64,000 nucleotides of DNA from Cordia subcordata (GCA_028554755.1 JAPTOF010000024.1:1736001-1800000), one strand, 5' to 3'. Shown: positions 32,783-43,368, counted from the first letter of the stretch. Notes: a model not told the origin generated them from the letters alone. Numbers and translations: made by a program.

Positions 32783-34289
32783 TTGGGGAGGAAAGGGCCG
32801 TGGAAAATATGTCCATGGTAGTTCATCTCAATGCTGTGGCAAATATGGTCATGGTGGAAGAGGCAGAGGAAATAAAGCCCCAGATTATTTCCATGCAAAT
32901 AAAGCAGTGGAAATTGCTGTTGAAGAGGCAGAAGTTCGTAAAAATATACTGCGAGCTCAGAAGTTTGATATAAAACTTCCCCATCCCAGTTCACCAATAT
33001 ATTCAGAAACAATACAGTTTCTTGAAGAACTGGAGAAAAAAGCCAATGAAAGAAATATAAGTTATTTCGCTTCAGCTCTAAATACAATGGAGCAGGATGA
33101 ATCTGTGCAATATACACAGAATTCTCAATAGGAAATAATCCTGTATTTATCTCAAAAGGATCTGACATATAAGCAGGATCCATGGTTATTAATGTCAAAA
33201 TATCTTGATGAATTTTCTTTTCCAGCTCAGTCATATAAGATGAGACACTATTATGAGAAAATACTCATGGAGACGATGTCTGCTGATTTTGAACATTTCA
33301 AAAAGAATGGTAAAGCAGATATGATGTCAAGAGATATTGCTTATAGCAAGATCTATGTTAAAGCCATCATCAATGCAGAACAATGGGGACTTTCAACACA
33401 TAAATTGAAGTCTTATGTGGTATCAAACCAGCAAGGTCCAGTATTATATTCATATTAGGACTATGTTGATGCGTTCTCAAAGGTATTCTATTTTGAGAAT
33501 GACCAGCATAAACATTCATGGTTTGTGAAGATTGCTGGTACTATCCTTGATAAGGAGATTCCATCATGGTTTATAATTTGGTGGAATTATTTTGGTCCAA
33601 GTCCAACAATCCTTCCAGACCCATTCAAAGGATTATATGCTGAGTGGCTAGAATATTCCCCAAAAGTGCAGAATCTTGAAGAACAAAATGTTGAAGGTAC
33701 TGCATCAATGTATTTCTTTTTGGAATTTTCAATACCTTGGATTGTAAGGTGGATTCCAGAAGTTGGACATGCAAATCAGCATATTCCTTGTTTGAAGAGG
33801 AGTTACTTCACAAAATTCTGGCACAAAATGATCCAGAAAGATCCGAAGACAAATCAATTCTATTCACAGGATCTTATTACCGAAATTGAAGGTAAAAATC
33901 AACAATACAAAAAGGAATTGCAGGAGAAAAAGAAGAAGATAAGTCAACAGGCTCCAAAATCATCTTTTGAGCAGTTTGCAATCAAACTCCAGAAGGATAA
34001 TTCATCCATATCATCACAAGAAATTATGATGATGTATATGGATCATGTCAAAGAAGAGATGATTCAATTCACTCAACAAAGTGAATCTTCGTCAGAGATG
34101 TCAATAGAGATATCACAACAGGGCAGTAGATAGTTTTGTCTTGCAGGACAGTCCCAGGATCCAGAGGAAGAAGAAAACTATTCCTTGGATGATGTGTTTG
34201 AATCAATGAAAGACGCGTTAAAGGGACCACTTCAAATTATGAAGAAGGGAGAATCTTCCCAATCTGAGCCTAAACAGGATAAAGTTTAG
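32769..34289 (+). pseudogene. Virus 1 copy D ORF2, function unknown (three TAG codons)
   Basis: A 507-codon frame homologous to 18642-20180 of copy A. It has the same Gly/Lys/Arg-rich start (GKGRGKYVHG), helical middle, Trp-rich block (WFIIWWNYFGP, WIVRWIPEVGH) and acidic C-terminus. TAG codons at 33129-33131, 33456-33458 and 34131-34133 break it. It overlaps the end of the fused ORF1 by 14 bases in a different frame. The start is set by homology to copy A and by the acceptor-like site just upstream. Confidence 0.75.
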
Positions 34290-34312
34290 GTAAAAGTTGT
34301 CACTGTGATATT

Positions 34313-34347
34313 ATCATGATGACAGTGGTGAAAGCGGTCATGATGAG
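34313..34347 (+). promoter_or_regulatory. Conserved block upstream of the viral promoter (copy D)
   Basis: ATGATGACAGTGGTGAAAGC followed by GGTCATGATG is conserved, in the matching orientation, at about 18587-18620 (copy A) and 27771-27804 (copy C), while surrounding sequence has diverged. It lies about 270 bases upstream of the TATA box. It contains GTGG-GAAAG, resembling viral enhancer cores, and its ends form an inverted ATCATGA/TCATGAT pair. Confidence 0.45.
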
Positions 34348-34613
34348 TCACAGAAATGACAAAAGGCAATGCAGTTGATTAGATAAAATCAACGAGAAAG
34401 TCAAAAGCGGATTTGTCGTATTAGGCAAATCAGTGTAAAGATTTGTCCGGATATCGATAAATCTTGCTGCTGTTGAAAACAGTAGTCTACTGTTCATAAA
34501 CAGTAGTTTTTACTTTTTACTGTTTGTAATTGATGTTTTACGGATTTGAAATATCTGAAGTCCGTGAAAAACCCAATTGTAATTTTCTTTCAAGTCCGAG
34601 CATCTCAAGTGTC

Positions 34614-34700
34614 TATAAAAACGAAGACTCGGATTAGAGAGAGGGAGAGAGAGTTTTAGTTTTCTTTTTGGTATATTGTAATTTTGTTTACATCAATAAA
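34614..34700 (+). promoter_or_regulatory. Virus 1 copy D pregenomic promoter TATA box and poly(A) signal
   Basis: GTCTATAAAAACG (TATA at 34614-34620) is followed by AATAAA at 34695-34700. The expected start near 34645 and cleavage shortly after 34715 would give a short terminal repeat in the RNA, as in other caulimovirids. A leader of about 500 bases then reaches the primer site at the next turn of the circle. Confidence 0.65.
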
Positions 34701-35064
34701 AGTTCAGAGTTTTTTTTTTAAAGGCAATCTCTTTTTATTTTTCTGTCATTTATTTTTTTTTTTTTTTTTTTGTTTTGATCAGCCAAATGATAGGCTGAGG
34801 TGATGATGGATTAGAGTAATCCTATGATAACATAAAAGTTGTTTTAGGCCAATCTTAGACCTAGAAGATAACCCTCAAATACTCCGCTGACATTGTTAAG
34901 GTCTTAAGATTATGATATATTTGAGATAATGCCGGGAATTATGGTTCGAAGTATATAACTAGATCTCAGGAGTGACCCAGGTCCAATGCCCGTTGCCATG
35001 TTGATGTTGAAGGTTGTGTGGCGCAGGATCTTTTCTCTTCCACTCCATGATGGGATTTGATTAT

Positions 35065-35182
35065 ATATTAGGTAAAATACCAAGGTTTCATTTCTTTTGC
35101 TTATCCCAGATATAGCCTAAACTTAAGGACTCATCCATGTCCACGGACTGCTGTTATTTGCGGTCTTATCCCCTGGGCCTAG
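35065..35182 (+). repeat. Terminal redundancy of copy D, right unit
   Basis: Second copy of 30026-30143. It stops at GGGCCTAG just before the primer site would begin and passes straight into TATATATA. Confidence 0.9.
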
Positions 35183-35486
35183 TATATATATATATATATA
35201 TGTATATGTATATATGTGTACATATGTATATATACATATATGTATATATATGTATATATACATATGTACACATATATACATATACATATACACATATACA
35301 TATACACATATACATATATACATATATATATATACACATATACATATATACATATACATATACACATATACATATATACATATATATATACATACAGATA
35401 TATATACATATATATATATACATACAGATATATATACAGATATATATACATACATATATATATATATATACATATATATACATACA
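35183..35486. repeat. TA/CATA array right of copy D
   Basis: About 300 bases of TATATA, CATATACACATATACATATA and CATACAGATATATATA units with local higher-order repetition. Long Tyr/Ile/His ORFs in all frames are repeat artefacts. Confidence 0.9.
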
Positions 35487-35905
35487 TGCTTCTTTTAAAC
35501 AATTATTGCATTTAGCTTTTATTTTAATTGCTGGATACCAAGTACATATATAACAAGACTTTGTTTCTAAACCTTTTCCTAATTGCCAATTATGTAAACA
35601 TTCATCATTTTCATTTAATTTTTCATCTAATGGTTTAAACATATTTATATTAAATTTATTAAAATTTAATAAATTATCTAAATCTATTGGAAATTCATTG
35701 TCTTCTATATCTGAATCACTATCTATATTTTCTTCATATTTTTCTTCAATTCCTGATACTATACTATAAATAGATTCATTATCACTAATTGTTTCATCTA
35801 TTTCTTTTTCTATATTACTTAAAAATGTATTTATTATATTTTCTTCTTCTTTATATATTTTTTCTATATTCTCTTCTACTTTGTTTTCTTGTTTATTTTG
35901 ATCAA
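35487..35905 (-). pseudogene. Virus 2 coat-protein region fragment with second Cys cluster
   Basis: A minus-strand frame that is highly acidic at its start (runs of Glu/Asp) and ends with [19 protein letters not shown] plus LKEAC. This is CX2CX11CX2CX4C, the second cysteine motif characteristic of badnavirus and tungrovirus coat regions. The frame then runs into the TA array and is lost. It is a fragment only. It supports a badnavirus/tungrovirus-like identity for virus 2, distinct from virus 1. Confidence 0.65.
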
Positions 35906-35929
35906 ATAGTTAGATATAATAAAATAAGG

Positions 35930-36072
35930 ATTCTAGATATACAAATAGATGGATAAAGTTTTTAGCTGCTTTAGGAAATTATAGATTAGAAGGTATAGAA
36001 TGGCAACATATTAAGGGGAAAAATAATTATTTGGTTGATATGTTAAGTAGAAAACTAATTGAAGCAGATTAG
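35930..36072 (+). pseudogene. Virus 2 RNase H C-terminal fragment
   Basis: A plus-strand frame reading NRWIKFLAALGNYRLEG, then EWQHIKGKNNYLVDMLSRKL and a TAG at 36070-36072. It matches the RNase H end of virus 1 (ARWQTYLAPFEFEIKHIQGKHN...LPDFLSREYLQ) at moderate similarity, so it is the end of a different pararetrovirus polyprotein. The upstream part is missing; the fragment abuts the oppositely oriented coat fragment. Confidence 0.65.
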
Positions 36073-36101
36073 AAAAGGCAATTTTCTTATTTTGCAGGAG
36101 G

Positions 36102-36227
36102 ATGGCACCATCATCAACTCCAAATAAAAGCAATATATTTCCAATACAATATTCTAGTTATGTGGAAACAACAGGTCCAAAAGCAGGACAGAGACAAACA
36201 AATTTTGACAACAATAATAAATCATAA
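36102..36227 (+). pseudogene. Start of virus 2 downstream ORF (ORF4-like)
   Basis: The ATG lies 29 bases after the RNase H stop, directly behind TTCTTATTTTGCAGGAGG. It encodes 41 residues (MAPSSTPNKSNIFPIQ...) that are Ser/Asn/Thr/Gln-rich, then stops at 36225-36227 where a TA array starts. The acceptor-like site and position mirror ORF2 of virus 1 and ORF4 of rice tungro bacilliform virus. Only the beginning survives. Confidence 0.45.
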
Positions 36228-36636
36228 ATATATATACATATATATATATAATGTGTGTATATATATTACACGTGTACGTATAATGTGTGTTCTTATATAC
36301 ATGAGTTATGTAGAACAAAAATAGACGCACAGATTTAATCGGTAAATTGCAATCACATTTCCGCATAAAAGTGGTCATACATATACATATACACATATAC
36401 ATATATGCATATACATATACACATATACATATATACATATACATATACACATATACATATATACATATACATATACATATATACATATATACATATACAT
36501 ATACACATATACATATATACATATATATATACATACATATATATATACATATATATATATAAACATATATATATACATACGTATATATAAACATATATAT
36601 ATACATACATATATATAAACATATATATATACATAC

Positions 36637-36674
<38 letters not shown>

Positions 36675-36675
36675 A
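36228..36675. repeat. TA/CATA arrays at the right edge of the viral block
   Basis: Two arrays separated by about 120 bases of ordinary sequence (36255-36375): first short TATATA, then some 300 bases of CATATACACATATACATATATA grading into TATATAAACATATATATATACA repeats. No gene. Confidence 0.9.
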
Positions 36676-36679
36676 ACTT

Positions 36680-37570
36680 CATTGAGATATTTTATCAAAC
36701 ACTTAGACATGTATTGAAAAATAGCCATTGAAACCCTAAGCACAAAGCATCTATTCATAAATCCATTAAGTACCCGTAACAACAATGCAGTAATCAATCT
36801 ATAATACAAGTGTAGATCACCCTACATGCTTTAATTAAACATAAATTAACTTAGGATAAAAGAGAGAATAAGAATCTACCTTTTTATCCAAAGTTATCTC
36901 CTTATAATCCATGAGCATGAGCCCAAATCCTTGTGTTTGATCCTCTTAGATGCTTGATCCCAAGTGTTTTTGTGTTTAGTAAGTGTGTGTAAGGTGGGTG
37001 GGAGAGGAATTAAGGTTTTAGGAAATGGGGGTCCAAAGGTTGGGTCTTTGTTTTCTAAATTTGCTGAAAAAGTGCACTCAAATAAGCATTTCTCTCGCTC
37101 AACTGGGAGATTGGCCTAGGAAAGGGGCCGACTGGCCAAATTGTGCAGGATACTAATTAGGCCGGTGGCCTAGTTAGTCGATCGGCCTCTACAGGGAGGT
37201 TGACCGGCCTCCTCAAATTTGGCCCCAATGTTGCTTCTCGTGAGCTCGTTGCTTCTCAGTTGCTCCTTTCTTCATCCAGCGACTTCTAAATGCACTTTTC
37301 TTACTTTCTTTGTATCCAAAACACCTTTGGTTTTTCTCCACATCCCAAGCATCATCAATCAAGCTTCAATCATCTCTCTAAATCTCACATAAAATAAGCA
37401 ATAAGAGCACATTAATGTAGCATTTACATTCTAAGCTTAACTACGGGCACTTAAACCCTAATATGCACAAGTATGATATAAATGCTATACTAATACACCT
37501 ATTAAAGAACAAAACACCTTGAAACAAGTAAAATCATGTAATACAAAACACCTATTAAACCAACACATCT
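36680..37570 (-). repeat. Minus-strand Athila-type LTR, second part (U3 side)
   Basis: TTTTATCAAACACTTAGACATG near 36700 matches the reverse complement of the Athila LTR segment just beside its own TA run (6360 region). The sequence then proceeds through a GC-rich block with degenerate GTCGACCGGCC motifs (37130-37215, reverse sense) to CCAACACATC at 37570, matching the TGATGTGTTGG start of the LTR at 41690. It continues the LTR broken at 17765. Confidence 0.6.
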
Positions 37571-38344
37571 AGGATGTATTGTGGGGAGTTAATGGAGTGT
37601 GGGGTAAGACCTAGACTCTAAGAAAATCCTTTTAAAATAGTGGAGAGTGAGCACTTTTAAGAATACACCTTGTCGTTGCCCCATACCTTAGTTGAAAGGA
37701 GTGCTTTGAGGGTATTGATACAAGTGCCTCTTTCTTGGTTGGTTCTTTTTGTAGGCCCTAGCCCTTTTCTTTTTTTTTTATGTTATGTATTAAAAAAAAG
37801 TGAAAAAAATGAAAGGAAAGGTGAACAAAGAAAAAAAAAGTGAAAAAAAGAAAAAAGCCAAAAGGCAAAAAAAAGATGAAAAAGTGAAGTGAATAAGTGT
37901 CAAGTGAAACAATGTCAATTTGACACAAGTGTTTTTTTCTTTATTTCTTTGTGTTGTGTGAATAAGGCTTTTACGTCAAAATATAAGCCATCATGTTGTA
38001 TTTTTCTTTTCTTTGTATCTTCAAGGCTAAGTGCATGTTGAGAGGCGATGTTAGTTGATGGAGGCACAAAGTATCAACATCCCATGTGCGTAAGTTGAAA
38101 TCCTAAGTGCTAAAGTGGTTTTAACTAGCTTGATAAGTTCCCAAAAGGTGCGAGACCCTTTTATGCTTGAAGGGAGGATCTAAAAATAGATAGGGGAGTC
38201 CTTGTACAAAAGGAATGACCCGTTATGCCACTTAGAGGTGAAAAGATAGCAAGTAAATACATTTGGCAACTCTATGAAGAAGCATGAGGATAGACTTTGA
38301 TTTAGCCTTGCTTGAGGATAAGCAAAGGGAAGGTTTGGGGGTAT
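37571..38344 (+). other. 3' non-coding end and polypurine tract of a second plus-strand Athila element
   Basis: It is recognisably the counterpart of 13900-14645 in the complete element: the same order of CACCCCATAGCTTGG-like, GTGCC...TTGGTTGGTTCTT, A-rich and AATAAGGCTT blocks, ending GCTTGAGGATAAGCAA and GGGAAGGTTTGGGGG before the LTR. Its upstream part is missing, cut by the minus-strand LTR at 37570. Confidence 0.65.
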
Positions 38345-40078
38345 TGATGTGTGTGATCTATGTATGTTCATATATATTATTTGCATACACTTTTTAAGGT
38401 GTTTTGAGCATAATTGAGTGCATTTAAGGTTAGATTTGTGCACACAAGTCATATATGTGCAAAAGGTGTCAAAATGCATAAATGCTACACAAAATGCCTA
38501 TTTTGTGTTTTAGGTGTGTTTTGGGAGAAGGAATTGAGCTTGATTGAAGATGTAGAGGGCATGGAAAAATCTTGAAGATGTTTATGGGAATGACAAGATG
38601 TAAAGAAAGGGCTTTAGAGACCCCCCAAAAAGGGCACGAGGCAGTAGGAAAAAACTGGGCATGTAACGGAGTCGAAACGAGCAACTTTAGAGCAATTTGG
38701 TTCTCATGGCCAGTCACATTCTGCCTAGGGTCGGTCGACCAACCTAGGTGACTAACCATGTCCAGGGAACTCTCAATTTAAGCAGGTCACACTTAGCGTA
38801 GGTCAATTGACCGACCTCTTTTCTGACCTTACATGCAAAACAGTTACAAAATAAAGGGTTTTAGCTCATTTTGAGAGGAGGAACTTCATTTTTCTTCAAA
38901 CCCATTTTATTCTAACCCTAATCCCATCCAATAAACACCTCCACACCCTCTAAACACCTAACCAAGCCAAGTATTGAAGCATCTAACAAGGATTTGAAAA
39001 GCTTGTATGGAGAAGTAAGATTTAGGAGAGTTCTTCTTGTTCTTTCTCTACTTCTTGTAAATATGTTGCTAGATTAGGCTAGATCATTGGCTATTTGTGG
39101 TTGTAAATTAGTGTAAGGCTATGAATAAATGATTTTTGGGTGTATGGCTCTTAATACATGCTTGTTTACATTGATTGATGGCATGAATCAGTATGTCTAT
39201 GTATTGAAAATCGAATATGTCTATGTGTTCATTAAAATGCCTAAGTGAATATGCATGTCTAATTTGTGCATAAAGTGCTTATATCTTGCTTCTGTGATAT
39301 TGATTGGTGGTTCTTCATTCATGTTTAATCTAGGTTGAGTAGTCTTTAGTTTTAAACCTAACTATAGGCTTTCAACTAGTTTAATCCACCCTAAATGGAC
39401 TAGGTCTTGGCTTTAAATCTAGCTAACGGTTTAAACATTAGGGTTATATTCAATCAACCTTTTCTGGGACCTAATTAACTAAGCCTAAAGACCCTAGGTC
39501 ATAGGGACCATGCTATACTCAAGGAGTCAACGCCTAGGGACAGATTCGCACCGAGTCCTAGAGGATAATAAAGTTAGTTTGTAAGGTCCAACAAAGATAA
39601 CTTAGTTAATTAAGGCCAAAAACCACAATTGGCATGGAGAATCCCATGCTACTAAGAGTCGACACTTAGGGATATAAGTTCACCTACAATTGGAGAATAA
39701 TAAGGTTAATTAGCTAGGAACCTCAAAAAAGCATTCAAAGCCACAAATAGACCGAACCATTATCATAGCCAGAGCCTAGTTGCAACACAATCACCCTAGA
39801 TCCTCTTCTACCTTGTTAGACTTCTTTTCCTTAGCTTGGCACCTTAGTTCCTCCACTAGTTTAGGAAAGTTTAGGTTTTATTTCCCATTTTCTTGAGCTC
39901 CCTTCCATCCTAAAAGCACGCGCATATAGTTAGTATTAGGCACCTTAGCACATTGAAACCGAACTAAGTAATTTCCTTGTGGAGACGATATCCATACTCG
40001 TATTTTCTATACCACGAATGATCCATACGCTTGCGGGTTAAAACTAAAACACATCATAATCCAATTCAATGATATCAG
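38345..40078 (+). repeat. 3' LTR of the second plus-strand Athila element
   Basis: Runs from TGATGTGTGTG, right after the polypurine tract, to ...AATGATATCA (about 1.73 kb). It shares with the other LTRs the GGCTTTAAATCTAGCTAACGG block and the GATCCATACGCTTGCGGG end. U3 has GGTCGGTCGACCAACC (38732 region) and GGTCAATTGACCGACC (38801 region), variants of the LTR palindrome. No second LTR of this copy is identified, though 45195 onward is the same subfamily. Confidence 0.75.
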
Positions 40079-41689
40079 TGAGAACACCATAAAAATCAAT
40101 AAATTCATCTTTGTGATTCCCTTCTCAACTAGTCCACTATTTTAACTTCTTAGATGACTATCACGATCCTTAACGTGAAATATCACTCCATTAACAATAC
40201 ATCTAGTATATTTCTTCACACAAATATGAGGTTCGTACGCTAATGAATACAATGTCTCAGTAGCTACTACCACTATACGATACTATAAGTCAAGCATCTA
40301 CAAAATGAAAAAGAACAAATGATGTTGACAAACTTATGTAGAAGTATTCCGGGAAGGGTGCATAAAAATGAACCTTTACTAGGCCACATGTTTTTGGCCA
40401 CAGTCGTGGCCAGGTTCTTTTCTTTTAAGGAGACAGAACTCTCTTACGACGCATATGTGGCCACTTGGTTTCCTTACACAATTTTATGAAAATGCATTCT
40501 TTCCTTGTCCCGAACTAGTCTAGGATAATCTGCTTGTAACCGAATCTTGTTACGATAAATCAAAATTACAAAGGGCCCGCTAATCTTTCAATGACATTGT
40601 AAAGCTAATTACCACAAAATTGTTCAAGCCATAAAGTGAATTACAACAAGATTAATTAAAAAAAAAACTTAAAACATAAATTGAATTACAATGTAAGCTA
40701 TAAGAGACCATAAAGTAAATTACAGTGAAAAGCCGTAAAATGAATTACAACATAATAAACTATCTAGGCCATAAAGTGAATTGTAACAATGGGAACTATG
40801 ACTAAACTATCACTAAGCTATGACTAATTGAAGGTCTAAGCTTTGACTAAGCTATGACTAAGCTAAGCTATAAAGAGCTTGACAGATAATTAAGATAAAG
40901 ACATGGTGGCTCTTCAGGTCGTGGGATTTGACTTTGATCTCCAGTGGCCTTCCTCCAATATTTTCGCTTAGCAGTTGACACCACTCGTGTTTATTTTGAC
41001 TTGAACTCTCATTTAAAGGTCACATGCATTGCACAAGTTATTTATTCTTTTAGGCCATAATTTAGCATTGTATGCCTTATAGGCTATACGTTTGCCCTTT
41101 CTCTTAATTGAACTAGCTGGCGTATTTTGGCCACAAATCTAGGCTACAATGCTGCAAAATTTAGGTGTAAAAACATGTATTTGCATCTTACATGACTAGA
41201 CATTGCTATTAGAATAGATTGATTTAGTATTTTCATGATATTAAGTTACTTTAATACCTTAAATACTAAGATTTTAATGAATGTCATCCTATTTCCTCTA
41301 TATCCATAAGGTTTAATGATGTTAAAAGGGAGAGAAAAATGGTACATGCGTTGTGGATGGATTGGTTGATGGATGATTTATTATGGATGAATTGGTGGAT
41401 TGATATATTTGTTACAGATGAATTGATAGATGACATGGATGGTAAATGATTTGTGGATGATATGGTATATATTTGTGTTGGATGTATTATGTTGCGAAGG
41501 ATTTCGAGTAAATCATATCATTGGATAAAAGCTAAAATGATATTTGATATGACTTGTGAAGCTATATGGTGAAATCCCGTGAATGTCATATAAAGAAATA
41601 TGCTATGTGAAGAAAAGAAGAAAAAGGAGACACGAATGAGCTGTAAAAGTGATAAATTTAGCCTAATAAAAGATATGTGATATGCTAGG
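40079..41689. other. Spacer without genes, with degenerate tandem repeats
   Basis: No coding frame of note. 40560-40790 contains five or so degenerate copies of a CCATAAAGTGAATTACAA unit, 40795-40870 repeats of CTATGACTAAG, and 41345-41470 repeats around GGATGAATTGG. It is probably old host or element DNA between Athila remnants. Confidence 0.5.
40560..40870. repeat. Degenerate minisatellite
   Basis: Imperfect repeats built on (G)CCATAAAGTGAATTACAA spaced roughly 35-50 bases, passing into a CTATGACTAAG repeat. Copy number and period are by eye. Confidence 0.45.
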
Positions 41690-43362
41690 TGATGTGTTGG
41701 TTTTGTGTTTGCCTTTGTATTGTATTTCTATACTCATTTTGAAGTGTTTTATACTATATAAAGTGCATTACTGTGGCTTTATATCATATTTGTGTATATT
41801 AGGCTTCAAATGTTCATAGTTGAGTTTAAAGAGTAAATACTACACTGAAGTGTAGTTATCTTGTGTCTGAGGTGAGATTTAAAGAAATGTTTGGAGCTTG
41901 ATTGAGGATGTAGATGGAATGGACAAAGATTTAAGATGATTTTAAGGATGAAAAGATTAAGAAAAATGTGTTTGAAAGCTTATGAAAGAAGTTTGAGGCA
42001 AGCAGGGAAAATCGGGAGCAAACCGAGCAAAGTTTGGGCATGAAAGCTGCAAAGCCTGTCACCCCCCGGCAAGGCCGATCACCCCCGGCTAGGCCAATCA
42101 TCTCCTTGGCGAGGTAGACCGGCCAAGATAGTAAGAATCCATGTTAAGTCGGCCCCTATCTTCTGAAGGCCGTTCGACCTAGCTGAAGTAGTCTATGAAC
42201 ACACAAGTTTCAGTGGTTTTTGGGGGGAATCAACCTCATCTCTCATACCCATTACACCAAACCCTAAGTCCATCATTAACCCACCTCAAACACACAATCC
42301 CACATCAATTCCATCCATAAACAAGCTTGGAATTTAGTATTGAACAAGGATTTAGAGGCTTTAGAGCAAGATTTGTAGAGAGTAAGCAAGGATAATGAGG
42401 GAGCTTTTCATTCTTCACTTTTTTCTTGTTTATACTATGTTAGATTAGCTCTAAATTAGGGTTGATTACTACTTTTGTAATGGGTTAAGGATCTAAACAC
42501 TTGTTTTGAGATTTTGATGGTTATATATACATGCTTTGTTCTTATATTTCTATAGCTTGAAATTAAACATGTAAATGTGTTTGATGAAATGCCTCTATGA
42601 GTTTCCATATGTAATTTGTGCTTAGATGCTAATAGTAATGCCCTTACCTTAGCTTAATCCATGTTAATGGCATGAGCCTTACTTGTAACTTCATTTGTGT
42701 TGATTAATTGTGCTTTTAATGCCTTTAGTGTAGTAGGTAATTACCTCTAGCATAAACATCGTTAAAAAGGTACCACTATCACTTGATTGACCTAGCCTTT
42801 AGTTTGAAACAAAGCTAAAAGGTTAGACTCCCTATTAGGAAATTACTCAACACCCTAAAGACTTAGTAACTAGACCCTAAAGCTCTAGCTAGTTTGGACA
42901 AACCTATACTTTTATTCTGGCCCAATTAGGGATAGGGTTACACCATTAAGTAGAGGCAATAAGGCTAGTAAACTAAGCCCACAAGTAAAGTATCTGAACC
43001 ATCTCTAGCCTCAAAACAAGGATAGGAACCTAAATCCATTCTAAAAGAGCAATCACCCATAACATCCCCTAAAACCTAGTTGATTCCCTATTTCCGTAGC
43101 TTGTTTTCCCTTTTCCATTCTCTACTTTCTTTTTAGTTGTAGAATCTTTTAGTTTAGATTAAAATTTGATCACTATTCAAACCCAAAACACAAAAAGATT
43201 GGTATTTTAAATCACTACACGTAGCTTTCTAAGATGCGCATAGCTTAACACCACACACAGTTAGCCTCCTTGAGGAATACAACCCCATACTTGCATGCTT
43301 TATTACAAATGACCTGTGCACTTTTGGGCTAATTTTAAGGCTTGTCCTTGGAATTCGCATCA
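41690..43362 (+). repeat. 5' LTR of a third plus-strand Athila-type element
   Basis: Begins TGATGTGTTGGTTTTG and ends GAATTCGCATCA, followed by a recognisable primer site. About 1.67 kb, with U3 motifs such as GTAGACCGGCCA and GGCCGTTCGACC (42110-42175). It is diverged from the other Athila LTRs in the window, hence a distinct subfamily or an older copy. Confidence 0.75.
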
Positions 43363-43368
43363 AGTTTT

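Larger units (their letters stand above)
30026..35182 (+). mobile_element. Virus 1 copy D: deleted genome with fused MP-RT frame and terminal redundancy
   Basis: About 5.2 kb on the plus strand, running a little more than once around a viral circle: 118 bases at 30026-30143 reappear at 35065-35182 with about one mismatch. Contents: primer site, uORF with splice donor, movement protein fused to RT-RNase H, ORF2, promoter, poly(A) signal, leader. Relative to copy A, about 3 kb encoding coat protein and protease is absent, yet the reading frame is kept. The right end falls on CTGGGCCTAG next to a TA array. Confidence 0.85.
17766..36680. mobile_element. Endogenous Caulimoviridae cluster (at least two viruses, rearranged)
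   Basis: About 18.9 kb of pararetrovirus DNA in both orientations. In order: virus 1 copy A (minus, 17768-25740), copy B (minus, 25741-26840), copy C (minus, 26841-28371), TA array, virus 2 5' fragments (plus, 28593-30025), virus 1 copy D (plus, 30026-35182), TA array, virus 2 coat fragment (minus, 35487-35905), virus 2 RNase H and next-ORF fragment (plus, 35930-36227), TA arrays. No LTRs or integrase belong to it, as expected for a virus integrated passively. Florendovirus affinity of virus 1 is inferred from gene order (MP, CP-PR-RT-RH, unknown ORF2) and the TA-repeat setting; genus placement needs a tree. Confidence 0.85.

Noticed and set aside
33129..34133. All three ORF2 stops of copy D being TAG, hinting at programmed readthrough
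   Set aside because: Positions differ from the stops in copy A, contexts differ, and copy A has TGA and TAA there instead; ordinary decay explains it.
28339..36680. Regularly spaced repeats that might suggest a CRISPR-like array
   Set aside because: The units are simple TA/CATA sequence without unique spacers, in a plant nuclear context.
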